This document shows positions 24,230 to 31,974 of a stretch of DNA of 34,547 nt, one piece after another. The notes beneath the pieces were generated by a model that did no database searches, was not told the DNA's origin, and saw only the letters and a program-made list of their open reading frames with translations. The DNA comes from Prolixibacteraceae bacterium. GTDB lineage: Bacteria > Bacteroidota > Bacteroidia > Bacteroidales > Prolixibacteraceae. The stretch spans positions 1 to 34,547 of the forward strand of contig JAFGVJ010000348.1 of the NCBI GenBank assembly GCA_016938055.1, in the 5' to 3' direction. The translations under genes and the position numbers were made by a program. The first letter of the stretch is position 1, and each line of letters opens with the position of its first letter.

Positions 24230-24892
24230 ATGGATGTAAAAATTGAAGAAAGCTGGAAAACAGTCCTTCAGCAGGAGTTTGAGCAGCCCTATTTTACCGA
24301 GCTGACCAGTTTTGTCAGGGATGAATATCGGAATCACGCGGTTTTTCCTCCGGGGAATGCCATTTTCAATGCTTTCAACCTTTGTCCCTTTCATCAGGTG
24401 AAGGTGGTCATCATCGGGCAGGATCCCTACCATGGACCCGGACAAGCCCATGGTTTGTGTTTTTCTGTTCAGCCAGGGGTCGATTTTCCACCATCGCTCC
24501 GGAATATTTTCAAAGAAATCCATGCTGATTTGGGCATTCCCATTCCGCCCAACGGTGATCTGACCCGCTGGGCAAAGCAGGGTGTTTTACTGCTCAATGC
24601 TACCCTCACCGTAAGGGCGCATCAGGCCGGTTCGCATCAGAAAAAGGGTTGGGAGACTTTTACCGACGCAGTCATCAAACTGGTGTCAGCGCAAAGGGAA
24701 CATGTGGTTTTTTTGTTGTGGGGAGCCTATGCCCAACAAAAAAAACTGCTCATCGATGCCTCCAAACACCTGTTGCTCGAATCGGTACACCCTTCGCCTT
24801 TATCAGCCTCGCGGGGTTTTTTTGGCAATCACCATTTCAGCCAATGCAACCAATACCTTGCCGCACATGGTGAAAATCCGATTCATTGGTGA
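24230..24892 (+). CDS. ung: Uracil-DNA glycosylase, family 1
   Basis: A 220-residue enzyme that removes uracil from DNA as the first step of base-excision repair. The water-activating motif GQDPYHG (63-69, Asp65) is intact, as are the uracil-binding [17 protein letters not shown] region (120-136) with Asn123, and the [13 protein letters not shown] loop (187-199) with the catalytic His187 and the DNA-intercalating segment. Length and residue spacing match E. coli Ung closely. It lies 40 bases downstream of the aminotransferase gene, with no clear promoter of its own, and may be co-transcribed. Confidence 0.97.
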   Translation: MDVKIEESWKTVLQQEFEQPYFTELTSFVRDEYRNHAVFPPGNAIFNAFNLCPFHQVKVVIIGQDPYHGPGQAHGLCFSVQPGVDFPPSLRNIFKEIHADLGIPIPPNGDLTRWAKQGVLLLNATLTVRAHQAGSHQKKGWETFTDAVIKLVSAQREHVVFLLWGAYAQQKKLLIDASKHLLLESVHPSPLSASRGFFGNHHFSQCNQYLAAHGENPIHW

Positions 24893-24962
24893 ACACCTGA
24901 CGATGCGTTGATCTAACCTGAAAACCCACATATCAACATGGATGCTTTGATCGTTTTTCCGC

Positions 24963-24970
24963 TATATTTG
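24963..24970 (+). promoter_or_regulatory. Promoter -7 element for the GH32-like gene
   Basis: TATATTTG matches TAnnTTTG, 26 bases before the ATG at 24997. A TTTG at 24946-24949 is present, but the 13-base spacer is short. Confidence 0.5.
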
Positions 24971-24996
24971 TAGGCAATCAATTCAAACTTTAACCA

Positions 24997-26385
24997 ATGA
25001 AACGACTTACCATCTTTCTGTTTATTATCCTTCCTTTCTTGCAAGCTTTTTCTCAAGGTAAAAAAGTCGTTAAACCCTTCGACGAGATTTACCGTCCGCA
25101 ATACCATTTTATGCCTGAACAAAACAAGTTGGGCAACCCGGTTTCAGTTTGGACCAAAGACTCTGTCTATCAGCTATTCTTTCAATACAACCCGCACAAC
25201 CTGTTGCCGGGATACATCAACTGGGGCCACGCCAGCAGTACCGATTTGCTGCACTGGAATTTCCAGCCGCTCGCGCTGAAACAACACGAGCCCATGCGCG
25301 ATTCCATGTACCAGGTTCCCTGGTGGGGAGCGGTTCATACGAACAACAACAAGGTGATGGCCTGGGTAAACCGTTGGGACGACGGTATTTATCAAACTAC
25401 CAGTACCGATGGCCTACACTGGACTCAAGAAGTGAAAACCACCGGAACCGAAGAACTCGAAAAGAGCGAATCTCATGTGTTCTGGTACGAGCCAAGCCAA
25501 AAATGGGTCATGGTAGTTTTTGATAGGGCTACCACCACCATGCTGATTTATAATTCAGACGACGGACTTGCCTGGGAAAAAACCTCTTCCTTCAATTACA
25601 CCTTAGGCTATCCCCAATTGTTTGAATTGCCGGTCGACCGTAAGCCCGATGATACCCGCTGGGTACTGGCCACCGAGAAAGGAACTTACCTGCTGGGCCG
25701 TTTCGACGGGAGGGAGTTGAAACTCGAAACTTCGGTAAAGCAATTTAACCATGGGCGTAAAACTGGTGCTACCATCTTTTTTCCCGATTTAAAACAGGAA
25801 CGAATGCTGGGAATCAGCCTACTGGAAGGTGAACAACTTGCCGATTTGCCCGCCAGAGGACAATTTTCGGTTCCCTTTGAATTGAGTTTACATACTTCAG
25901 AATCGGGGATCGAACTGGTTCAGCAGCCTTTAGAAGAACTGGAAACTCTGCATCATAAATCGTTTATCTGGGAGAATAAGAAAATTTACCCGGGCGTCAA
26001 AAACAACCTGTTGAAAGGTATCCGGGGTAGCGAGTTACGCATCAAAGCTACCATTGATCTGCTCAGCAGCGATCAGTTTGGCTTCCTGATCCGGTCGAAC
26101 CGTGCACGCGAAGGGACTGAAATTTCCTACAACGTGAAAAAAGGCTTCATTAATTTCCTGGGTACTCAACTCGACTATGTCCCCAGAAATAAAAAAATTG
26201 AATTTGAAATCCTCATCGACCGCTCGTCCATTGAACTGTTGATCGATGGTGGCAGGCATGTGATCAGTTATCCCTTCACCCCATCGCCAGAGGCTCCATT
26301 TTATGAGTTGTTTACCACAGGGGGCGAAATCATTGTTGACAAGATGGAAGTGATCACCCTGAAATCGGTATGGCGAGAAGACTAA
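24997..26385 (+). CDS. Secreted GH32-fold protein with degenerate active site
   Basis: A 462-residue protein with a signal peptide (MKRLTIFLFIILPFLQAFSQ), a five-bladed-propeller GH32 domain (~30-320) and a C-terminal GH32C beta-sandwich (~345-455, with ILIDRSSIELLIDGGRHV). The fold is shown by YRPQYHFMP, YQLFFQYNPHN, NWGHASSTDLLHW, VFWYEPSQKWVMVV and RTG-like blade segments. The catalytic motifs look altered. WMNDPNG is replaced by NKLGNPVS, with Asn47 where the nucleophile Asp should be; RDP is replaced by SES (157-159); and the ECPD motif is replaced by GYPQ (204-207), losing the acid/base Glu. It may therefore bind rather than cleave a fructan or other glycan. No SusC/SusD or fructokinase gene is nearby. 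The fold is confident; loss of activity is inferred from hand alignment. Confidence 0.85.
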   Translation: MKRLTIFLFIILPFLQAFSQGKKVVKPFDEIYRPQYHFMPEQNKLGNPVSVWTKDSVYQLFFQYNPHNLLPGYINWGHASSTDLLHWNFQPLALKQHEPMRDSMYQVPWWGAVHTNNNKVMAWVNRWDDGIYQTTSTDGLHWTQEVKTTGTEELEKSESHVFWYEPSQKWVMVVFDRATTTMLIYNSDDGLAWEKTSSFNYTLGYPQLFELPVDRKPDDTRWVLATEKGTYLLGRFDGRELKLETSVKQFNHGRKTGATIFFPDLKQERMLGISLLEGEQLADLPARGQFSVPFELSLHTSESGIELVQQPLEELETLHHKSFIWENKKIYPGVKNNLLKGIRGSELRIKATIDLLSSDQFGFLIRSNRAREGTEISYNVKKGFINFLGTQLDYVPRNKKIEFEILIDRSSIELLIDGGRHVISYPFTPSPEAPFYELFTTGGEIIVDKMEVITLKSVWRED

Positions 26386-26389
26386 GCAT

Positions 26390-27100
26390 TCAGGTTGATG
26401 GATTCTTCTTTCCGGTTGTCAGTTTGTTGCTCACTTCACGCCTTACCCTATTGTGAAGTTTTGCTTTGTTCATTTCCATGAATTCATGCACCAGCATTGG
26501 TTCCCGCTTTGATAGTTCCCGCAAGGCCCACGATAAAGCTTTTACGACCATATCAGCGTCATCCGAAACTACTTCATTACAAATCATGAACGTACGGGAG
26601 GAATCACCTTTCCCTCCGTTCGATTTTTGATTCAGTGGAATGGTAGAAACCACGGCCAACCGGCGTTGCCAAAAATCTTCGTGGTGAACCATCTTCATTA
26701 AATGTTCATCGCTAATCAAGCCAGTTCGCCAGGCTTTCCCATGAATGTATACACCAAAAGTATCCACCGACACCCAATTGTCCAGCTGGTAATTCATTTG
26801 GGCTAAATCATCAGCAGTAAGTGCCGCAAACACTTTTTTGTCTTTGCCAACAAGTTCGTAACCCAGTTGCGCCATCTCCAGTACATTGGTATGGATAAGC
26901 CCGATGGATAAATCAATTTTTTCCCTGAATGAAAGCCGGGTGATGTCTTGCCTGAGCTCTTTCAAAACTTCCCTCAGGAACATGGTTTTGATGCCCAAAA
27001 CTTCTTTTTGGCTTGGCACCATCTTTTTTAGGAATTCCTGTGAAGAAGGATCTGACAAAGCGCGAAGCTTTTGGAGTGTTTGGCTTATAAGTTCATTCAT
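26390..27100 (-). CDS. DNA alkylation repair protein, AlkD-like HEAT-repeat family
   Basis: A 236-residue all-helical protein of the AlkD/AlkC-type DNA alkylation repair family (PF08713), which excises or recognises alkylated bases with a curved HEAT-like repeat surface. Family features are FLKKMVPSQKEVLGIKTMFL near the N-terminus, NWVSVDTFGVYIHGKAWRTG with the conserved Trp and Asp, EDFWQRRLAVVSTIPL with the conserved Arg pair, and VKALSWALRELSKREP. The C-terminus is basic (TTGKKNPST), which may help DNA contact. It converges on the GH32-like gene with a 4-base gap and is divergent from tdh. Glycosylase activity is likely for AlkD-type members, but not shown for this branch. Confidence 0.9.
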   Translation of the reverse strand: MNELISQTLQKLRALSDPSSQEFLKKMVPSQKEVLGIKTMFLREVLKELRQDITRLSFREKIDLSIGLIHTNVLEMAQLGYELVGKDKKVFAALTADDLAQMNYQLDNWVSVDTFGVYIHGKAWRTGLISDEHLMKMVHHEDFWQRRLAVVSTIPLNQKSNGGKGDSSRTFMICNEVVSDDADMVVKALSWALRELSKREPMLVHEFMEMNKAKLHNRVRREVSNKLTTGKKNPST

Positions 27101-27219
27101 AGCAGATATTTTAGTCGATGTAAGATACGTAATCTGTGTATTCCCTCATTGAAGCACCCACGAAAATCATGTTTTTATTGAAATAAACGCTCGAACTTTC
27201 GGGCAAAGTTTGAACAACA

Positions 27220-28251
27220 ATGAAAGCAATTGTTAAGGCCAAACCCGAACGTGGTCTATGGATGGAAGAGGTTCCCATACCACAGGTAGGGGCCAACGAA
27301 GTACTCCTGAAAATCAGGAAATCGGCCATTTGTGGTACCGATTTGCACATTTATAAATGGGACGACTGGGCACAAAAGACCATCAAAACTCCTTTGATCA
27401 TCGGCCATGAATATGTGGGCGAAATAGTGGAGCTGGGTTCCGAAGTCAACCAGTACAAGGTAGGCGACCGGGTGACTGCCGAGGGGCACATTGCCTGTGG
27501 GCACTGCCGTAACTGCCGGCGCGGACGCATGCACATTTGCGACCATACCGTTGGGATTGGGGTGCAACGGAACGGTGGTTTTGCCGAATATGTCAACGTT
27601 CCGGTGAGCAATGTCATCAAGGTGGATGCCCGTATCCCCGATGAAATTGTATCCATCATGGACCCCTTGGGGAATGCCTGCCATACTGCACTATCGTTCC
27701 CTTTGTTGGGTGAAGATGTGATGATTTCCGGCATTGGAGGACCCATTGGTTCCATGGCTACGGCCATCTGCAAATTTTCGGGCGCCCGTAACGTGTTGGG
27801 TACCGACCTGAGTCCCTACCGCAGGGAGCTGGCCCGTAAAATGGGCGCCGACCAGGTGATAGACCCCCGGAGCGATTCTTTCGAAGATGCCATGAAGAAA
27901 ATGGGCATGGTGGCCGGTTTCGACATTGGCCTTGAATGTTCAGGATCGGCAGTTGCCTTCAACCAACTCATCAATTACATGTACAACGGCGGCAAAGTAT
28001 CCCTGCTGGGAATTTTGCCCCCCAACACCACAGTCGACTGGAACAAGGTCATTTTCAAAGGACTTACCCTTAAGGGGATTTATGGCCGCGAAATGTTCGA
28101 AACCTGGTACCAGATGGAAATGATGCTCACCCGAGGTCTCGACATTACACCCATCATCACCCACCGCCTGAAGGCCGATGATTTCCAACAGGCTTTCGAT
28201 ATTATGGAGGAAGGCAACTGCGGAAAGATCATCCTCGACTGGGAAAAATAA
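27220..28251 (+). CDS. tdh: L-threonine 3-dehydrogenase, zinc-dependent MDR family
   Basis: A 343-residue zinc alcohol-dehydrogenase-superfamily enzyme that oxidises L-threonine to 2-amino-3-ketobutyrate with NAD+. Catalytic zinc ligands are Cys38 (SAICGTDLH) and His63-Glu64 (IIGHEYVG). The structural zinc site has Cys93, Cys96, Cys99 and Cys107 (IACGHCRNCRRGRMHIC). The nucleotide-binding region is GIGGPIGSMATAICKFSGA. VGIGVQRNGGFAEYV and the C-terminal KGLTLKGIYGREMFETWYQM are closer to Tdh than to sorbitol or butanediol dehydrogenases. The length matches E. coli Tdh. The usual partner kbl, which cleaves the product to glycine and acetyl-CoA, is not adjacent. A good hairpin terminator follows. 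Confidence 0.94.
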   Translation: MKAIVKAKPERGLWMEEVPIPQVGANEVLLKIRKSAICGTDLHIYKWDDWAQKTIKTPLIIGHEYVGEIVELGSEVNQYKVGDRVTAEGHIACGHCRNCRRGRMHICDHTVGIGVQRNGGFAEYVNVPVSNVIKVDARIPDEIVSIMDPLGNACHTALSFPLLGEDVMISGIGGPIGSMATAICKFSGARNVLGTDLSPYRRELARKMGADQVIDPRSDSFEDAMKKMGMVAGFDIGLECSGSAVAFNQLINYMYNGGKVSLLGILPPNTTVDWNKVIFKGLTLKGIYGREMFETWYQMEMMLTRGLDITPIITHRLKADDFQQAFDIMEEGNCGKIILDWEK

Positions 28252-28314
28252 GCATTCGCATCAGAAAGTGCTGTGCCATTTTTATGCAGCACCCATCATC
28301 CAAATACACGACTG

Positions 28315-28343
28315 AAAACCCGGGGACAACACCCGGGTTTTTT
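28315..28343 (+). terminator. Intrinsic terminator after tdh
   Basis: A 10-base GC-rich stem (28315-28324 with 28332-28341, core AACCCGGG) with a 7-base loop is followed by a T-tract (28338-28343). It overlaps the stop codon of the convergent gene that ends at 28342, so it may serve both directions. It is the clearest rho-independent terminator in the window. Confidence 0.8.
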
Positions 28344-29205
28344 ATGGTAAGCGCTGGTATCGCAGCTGGCAATGCCTTTTGTTCAGCACTTCCACTTTCT
28401 CGGGGCTGTAATTGATGATCATGCCTTTATGCCTACGATTGTATACAATGATTTCATTTTGGTTATAGCGGATGGAATACAGGGGCTTACGCAAGCGATT
28501 TTTCCGCCAGTGGTAAATCTCCAGGGCATCGCCAGCGGAATTGGTGGTAACAATGAAGGTTTTGTGAAGATGTACCTGATCACCCGCCTGATGAAAACGG
28601 TAACCCCGTTTGGGATTTTTTGAAGTGGAATAAAAGTCGGGCTCATGACGGTAGATTCGGTCGTCCCAACTCCAACGGTTTTTCTTCATGAGTCCTTCTT
28701 CATTCTCAATCAATTGGAACTGCGGCCTTTTTTTGTAATAGACTTCCACTATTCCATCGTGCATTTCCATGTTAAAGCGCTCACGGGTTCGTGATTTTTC
28801 ACGGTAGCTGTAAGAGAAAACACCCTCTTCCATCTGATAAAAAACATCGTCGGTACGCCGGTGGGGCCAGTCAGATTTTTTCAGCTTAAAATCAGAGCCG
28901 GGAGCCAGGTTCATCAAATGATCGACCCTGATGGACAGGTTGAAGTTCAGGTCCATGAAGAGAAAATCGCCGATGTTAAAACCAATCAGCCGGTTATCTT
29001 CTTCTATTTCTTCTTTGGTGGAATCGTTCACGGCCACTTCCCGGGTTTGTCGTACCAGGTCGATTCTTAAGCCGTAAAGGTCGTAGGCCGGTTTCAAACT
29101 CAGGTTCACCGTTTGTGCATCAAAGTGCGCTACATTGATTTTTCGATTCATTTGTGCCTGCAATGCAAAAGGGAGCAGCAGCAGCAGGATGGTGATGGTT
29201 TTCAT
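28342..29205 (-). CDS. Secreted protein of unknown function
   Basis: A 287-residue protein with a signal peptide (MKTITILLLLLPFALQAQ). The mature part is beta-rich and unusually basic, with many Arg, His and Tyr residues (for instance RNRLRKPLYSIRYNQNEIIV and EVLNKRHCQLRYQRLP). One segment, LYGLRIDLVRQTREVAV, precedes an acidic stretch, STKEEIEEDNR. No catalytic or binding motif is evident, and I do not recognise a family. It may be a periplasmic or surface protein. The gene is convergent with tdh, sharing its terminator, and divergent from rbfA; no clear promoter was found upstream. The reading frame is long, begins with a good signal peptide and has no overlapping better frame, so the gene is real. 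Confidence 0.75.
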   Translation of the reverse strand: MKTITILLLLLPFALQAQMNRKINVAHFDAQTVNLSLKPAYDLYGLRIDLVRQTREVAVNDSTKEEIEEDNRLIGFNIGDFLFMDLNFNLSIRVDHLMNLAPGSDFKLKKSDWPHRRTDDVFYQMEEGVFSYSYREKSRTRERFNMEMHDGIVEVYYKKRPQFQLIENEEGLMKKNRWSWDDRIYRHEPDFYSTSKNPKRGYRFHQAGDQVHLHKTFIVTTNSAGDALEIYHWRKNRLRKPLYSIRYNQNEIIVYNRRHKGMIINYSPEKVEVLNKRHCQLRYQRLP

Positions 29206-29304
29206 GGTTCTTTTTCATTCTGTTTAACAACAATTATTCCACTTTGCAAAACTGCACGGGCTTCGATTCAATTTTTTTAACCTGATCGTTTCAATTGAAT
29301 TCGC

Positions 29305-29312
29305 TAACTTTG
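29305..29312 (+). promoter_or_regulatory. Promoter -7 element for the rbfA operon
   Basis: TAACTTTG is an exact TAnnTTTG match, 23 bases before the ATG at 29336. It places the transcription start downstream of nearly all of the extended frame that begins at 29315, supporting the later start. No ideal -33 element. Confidence 0.5.
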
Positions 29313-29335
29313 CCTTGATTTCTAAAAAAAGTACG

Positions 29336-29674
29336 ATGTATACCATTCGTCAAAATAAAGTATCGCGCCTGATTCAGAAAGAACTGGCTGAATTTTTCCA
29401 GCACGAAAGCCGTGAGTTGTTTGGAGGGAAGCTGATTTCTGTAACAGTTGTTCGGGTATCGAAAGACCTTTCGGTGGCAAAAGTTTACCTGAGTGTTTTC
29501 CCTTCGGAGGGCTCACAAACAATCCTCTCCCTGGTGAAACAAATTTCGGGGCAAATCAGGGGAACACTGGGTCACAAGGTAGGCAAACAGTTACGAATTG
29601 TGCCCCAGCTCGATTTCTTCATCGACGACAGCCTTGATTACATCGAAAACATTGAACGCGTTTTACACGATTAA
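29336..29674 (+). CDS. rbfA: 30S ribosome-binding factor A
   Basis: A 112-residue KH-like protein that binds the 30S subunit and helps mature the 5' end of 16S rRNA, important in cold growth. Family features are NKVSRLIQKELAEFFQHESR at the N-terminus, LISVTVVRVSKDLSVAKVYLSVF in the middle and the C-terminal LRIVPQLDFFIDDSLDYIENIERVL, which is diagnostic. The frame opens at 29315, but ATG 29336 begins the normal N-terminus and fits the promoter. It is the first gene of an apparent three-gene operon with a SAM methyltransferase (8-base gap) and a LolC/E-like permease. Confidence 0.96.
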   Translation: MYTIRQNKVSRLIQKELAEFFQHESRELFGGKLISVTVVRVSKDLSVAKVYLSVFPSEGSQTILSLVKQISGQIRGTLGHKVGKQLRIVPQLDFFIDDSLDYIENIERVLHD

Positions 29675-29682
29675 GCCGCCTT

Positions 29683-30495
29683 ATGCAATACGATCCGATT
29701 AAAAGAAGTTTGGGAAGTGTTTTTAACAAATCGACCGGGTTACGAAAAATGTTTTACCGCCTGCTCGATGGCTTGCTCTTACGCTCGTGGCATGTACGCC
29801 GTGAACTGCGAAAATGGAAAGCCCCCGAAAACCCGGTCATCCTCGATGCCGGTTCAGGTTTTGGACAGTATACCTACCGCATGTCGCAATATTTTCCTTC
29901 AGCATTGATCAAAGCCGTTGATGTGAAGGAAGAACAAATCCTCGATTGCAACCAGTTCTTCTTAAAACTGAAACTGAACTCACGGGTAATTTTTGAAAAG
30001 GCCGATCTGACCACCTTTACAGAACCCGGGCAATATGACCTGATTCTTTCGGTAGATGTGATGGAACACATCGAAGAAGATGTAAAAGTGTTCCACAATT
30101 TCTACGAATCGATGGCCGACAATGGATTGCTGATCATTTCAACCCCCTCCGATCAGGGTGGTTCCGATACCCACGAACACGGGCACGATGAAGTGACCGG
30201 CTTTATCGATGAGCACGTACGCGATGGCTACAACATGGAAGAAATCAAAGAAAAGCTGCGCAATGTGGGTTTTTCAAAAGTGCATGCCCGCTACCAATAT
30301 GGAAAGCCCGGGCATTTGTCGTGGCTTTTATCGATGAAATACCCGATTCTGTTGCTGGGTGTCAGCAAAATCTTTTTTGTGATTTTGCCTTTCTATTACT
30401 TGCTGGTCTTCCCGGTTTCAGCCCTGCTCAACTGGTTCGATGTGAAAATTGAACATGCCAAAGGAACCGGATTAATTGTAACAGCTTACAAATAG
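29683..30495 (+). CDS. Class I SAM-dependent methyltransferase with C-terminal hydrophobic segment
   Basis: A 270-residue protein. Motif I is ILDAGSGFGQYTYRM (~48-62), followed by IKAVDVKEEQILDCNQF, motif II in DLILSVDVMEHIEEDVKV and GLLIISTPSDQGGSD. After the Rossmann core, a long hydrophobic stretch at ~215-250 (ILLLGVSKIFFVILPFYYLL) suggests membrane association, unusual for a simple soluble methyltransferase; it could act on a lipid, quinone or surface glycan. The family is broad (Methyltransf_11/25/UbiE-like), and the substrate cannot be identified. It lies between rbfA (8-base gap) and the FtsX-type permease gene, whose TTG start directly abuts this gene's TAG stop. The fold is confident; the role is open. 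Confidence 0.88.
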   Translation: MQYDPIKRSLGSVFNKSTGLRKMFYRLLDGLLLRSWHVRRELRKWKAPENPVILDAGSGFGQYTYRMSQYFPSALIKAVDVKEEQILDCNQFFLKLKLNSRVIFEKADLTTFTEPGQYDLILSVDVMEHIEEDVKVFHNFYESMADNGLLIISTPSDQGGSDTHEHGHDEVTGFIDEHVRDGYNMEEIKEKLRNVGFSKVHARYQYGKPGHLSWLLSMKYPILLLGVSKIFFVILPFYYLLVFPVSALLNWFDVKIEHAKGTGLIVTAYK

Positions 30496-31713
30496 TTGAA
30501 CTTCTCGCTCTATATTGCCCGGCGCTACCTCCTGTCGAAGAAATCGAAAAATGTGGTCAACATCATTTCGGGCATTGCCTTGCTGGGGGTGACTGTGGGA
30601 ACCACTGCCTTGGTGGTGGTGCTCTCCATTTTCAATGGATTTGACGTGCTCATCAAATCCTTTTTCAGCGTTTTCGATGCCGAAATCAGAATTACCGTGG
30701 CCGAAGGCAAACAATTCAACCCCAACGATTCGGTATTTGCCAAGCTCAGGAACGATCCCTCTCTCGCTTACTTCTGTGAAGTGGCCGAGGAAATTGCCCA
30801 CTTCAGGTTTGAAGAACGGCAAACCATAGCCCGCATCAAGGGAGTGAGCGACGAATACCTCGACATGACCGGCCTTGAAGATTATTTGTACGACGGAAAA
30901 CTTTTGCTCAACGATGGAAATTTCGATTATACCATATTGGGCCGCGGCCTGGCTTACAACCTGGGTGCTGCCACCAATTTTGTAAGCCCGGTGTACATTT
31001 CAGTCCCCCGGAAAGGCAAAAGCAGTTCCATGCTGATCAACCCTTTCAAACAAAAACATGTGTTTGTTTCGGGTATTTATTCGGTTGGTCAGCAAGAAGT
31101 GGATGCAGAATATGCCCTGATTCCTCTGGATCTAGCCCGTGACCTGCTGGGGATGGGCGAATCTGTAACTGCCATTGAGCTGGGTTTTGTTGAAGGCAAC
31201 GATCTCAAAAAAATTCATAAACGGCTACAAAAAGAGCTGGGCAGTACCTACAAAGTAGAAAACCGTTACCAGCAACACGAATCGTATTATCGGGTGGCCG
31301 AAAGCGAACGGTTCTTCATTTACCTCACCCTTTCGTTCATCCTTGTGATTGCCTCCTTTAACCTGGCCAGTTCCATTGCGATGCTCCTGCTCGACAAACG
31401 CAAGGATATCCGCATTTTATCGGGACTGGGGCTAACCCGGAAACGCATCGGACAGATTTTTATGTACGAAGGTTGGTTGGTCTCCCTGCTGGGACTGGCC
31501 ATCGGGATGGTGCTGGGCCTGCTCATTTGCTGGGGCCAGATTTATTTCGGCTGGTTGAAATTTCCCGGATCATTTGCCATCGAAAATTATCCGGTGGAAA
31601 TTCGCTGGCCCAACCTGGTGCTCATTGCACTCACGGTGTTAAGCATTGGTGGCCTTGCCTCGTGGCTGCCGCTCAAACTGATGCCCGCCCGATTCTTTCA
31701 GGCCGATGAATAA
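30496..31713 (+). CDS. LolC/LolE-type FtsX-family ABC transporter permease
   Basis: A 405-residue inner-membrane permease of the FtsX/MacB family, probably part of the Lol-type system that releases lipoproteins from the inner membrane. The N-terminus is FSLYIARRYLLSKKSKNVVN, with TM1 at ~22-48 (ISGIALLGVTVGTTALVVVL). A large periplasmic domain (~50-270) and three C-terminal helices in the FtsX domain (~275-395) follow, ending PLKLMPARFF. The start is TTG at 30496, immediately after the upstream TAG; no ATG lies in a position that keeps the conserved N-terminus. No LolD ATPase is adjacent, so its partner is elsewhere. The third gene of the rbfA operon; a 46-bp palindrome lies downstream. Confidence 0.9.
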   Translation: MNFSLYIARRYLLSKKSKNVVNIISGIALLGVTVGTTALVVVLSIFNGFDVLIKSFFSVFDAEIRITVAEGKQFNPNDSVFAKLRNDPSLAYFCEVAEEIAHFRFEERQTIARIKGVSDEYLDMTGLEDYLYDGKLLLNDGNFDYTILGRGLAYNLGAATNFVSPVYISVPRKGKSSSMLINPFKQKHVFVSGIYSVGQQEVDAEYALIPLDLARDLLGMGESVTAIELGFVEGNDLKKIHKRLQKELGSTYKVENRYQQHESYYRVAESERFFIYLTLSFILVIASFNLASSIAMLLLDKRKDIRILSGLGLTRKRIGQIFMYEGWLVSLLGLAIGMVLGLLICWGQIYFGWLKFPGSFAIENYPVEIRWPNLVLIALTVLSIGGLASWLPLKLMPARFFQADE

Positions 31714-31791
31714 ATCATAAAGTCAATGGTCAATAGCACTTTACTCCGCCCTACGAAGTAAAAAGTATAGCTAACACATTCACTATCTGAG

Positions 31792-31837
31792 TGTCATCCC
31801 GACGTAAGGAGGGATCCCTCCTTACGTCGGGATGACA
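31792..31837. repeat. Perfect 46-bp palindrome, likely dispersed REP/MITE-like repeat
   Basis: The arms 31792-31814 and 31815-31837 are exactly complementary over 23 bases with no loop (centre GGGATCCC, outer part TGTCATCCCGACG). An outer inverted pair (31766-31772 TATAGCT with 31837-31843 AGCTATA) encloses it, giving a cassette of roughly 78 bases or more. I recall sequences containing GTCATCCCGACG and AGGAGGGATC as common dispersed repeats in Bacteroidota genomes. It may also end transcription of the rbfA operon. Confidence 0.8.
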
Positions 31838-31943
31838 GCTATAATGTTGTTGTTAGTTAAGAGTCATTAAGAAGAAATTACACACAATTTTTTTCAGTTC
31901 AATCTATTTTCAATCAATACAATCTGTTCAATCAGTTTATTCT

Positions 31944-31951
31944 TATTTTTG
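31944..31951 (+). promoter_or_regulatory. Promoter -7 element for the ABC-F gene
   Basis: TATTTTTG matches TAnnTTTG, 23 bases before the ATG at 31975. No strong -33 element is seen in the AT-rich, repeat-containing upstream sequence. Confidence 0.5.
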
Positions 31952-31974
31952 CGCCTTCATTTTAAAGTTGAAAG

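Larger units (their letters stand above)
31714..31974. other. Longest intergenic region; palindrome and promoter, no gene seen
   Basis: 261 bases between the permease gene and the ABC-F gene. Besides the palindromic repeat, it holds AT-rich sequence with three TTCAATC(A/T) copies between about 31898 and 31934, and the -7 promoter element at 31944-31951. No open frame of useful length and no RNA gene is recognised. Confidence 0.6.

Noticed and set aside
24997-26385. Polysaccharide-utilisation locus around the GH32-like gene
   Set aside because: No SusC/SusD pair, sugar transporter, kinase or regulator lies near it; the neighbours are ung and an AlkD-like gene.
24230-27100. DNA-repair island (ung plus AlkD-like gene)
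   Set aside because: The two repair genes are on opposite strands with the GH32-like gene between them; proximity looks incidental.
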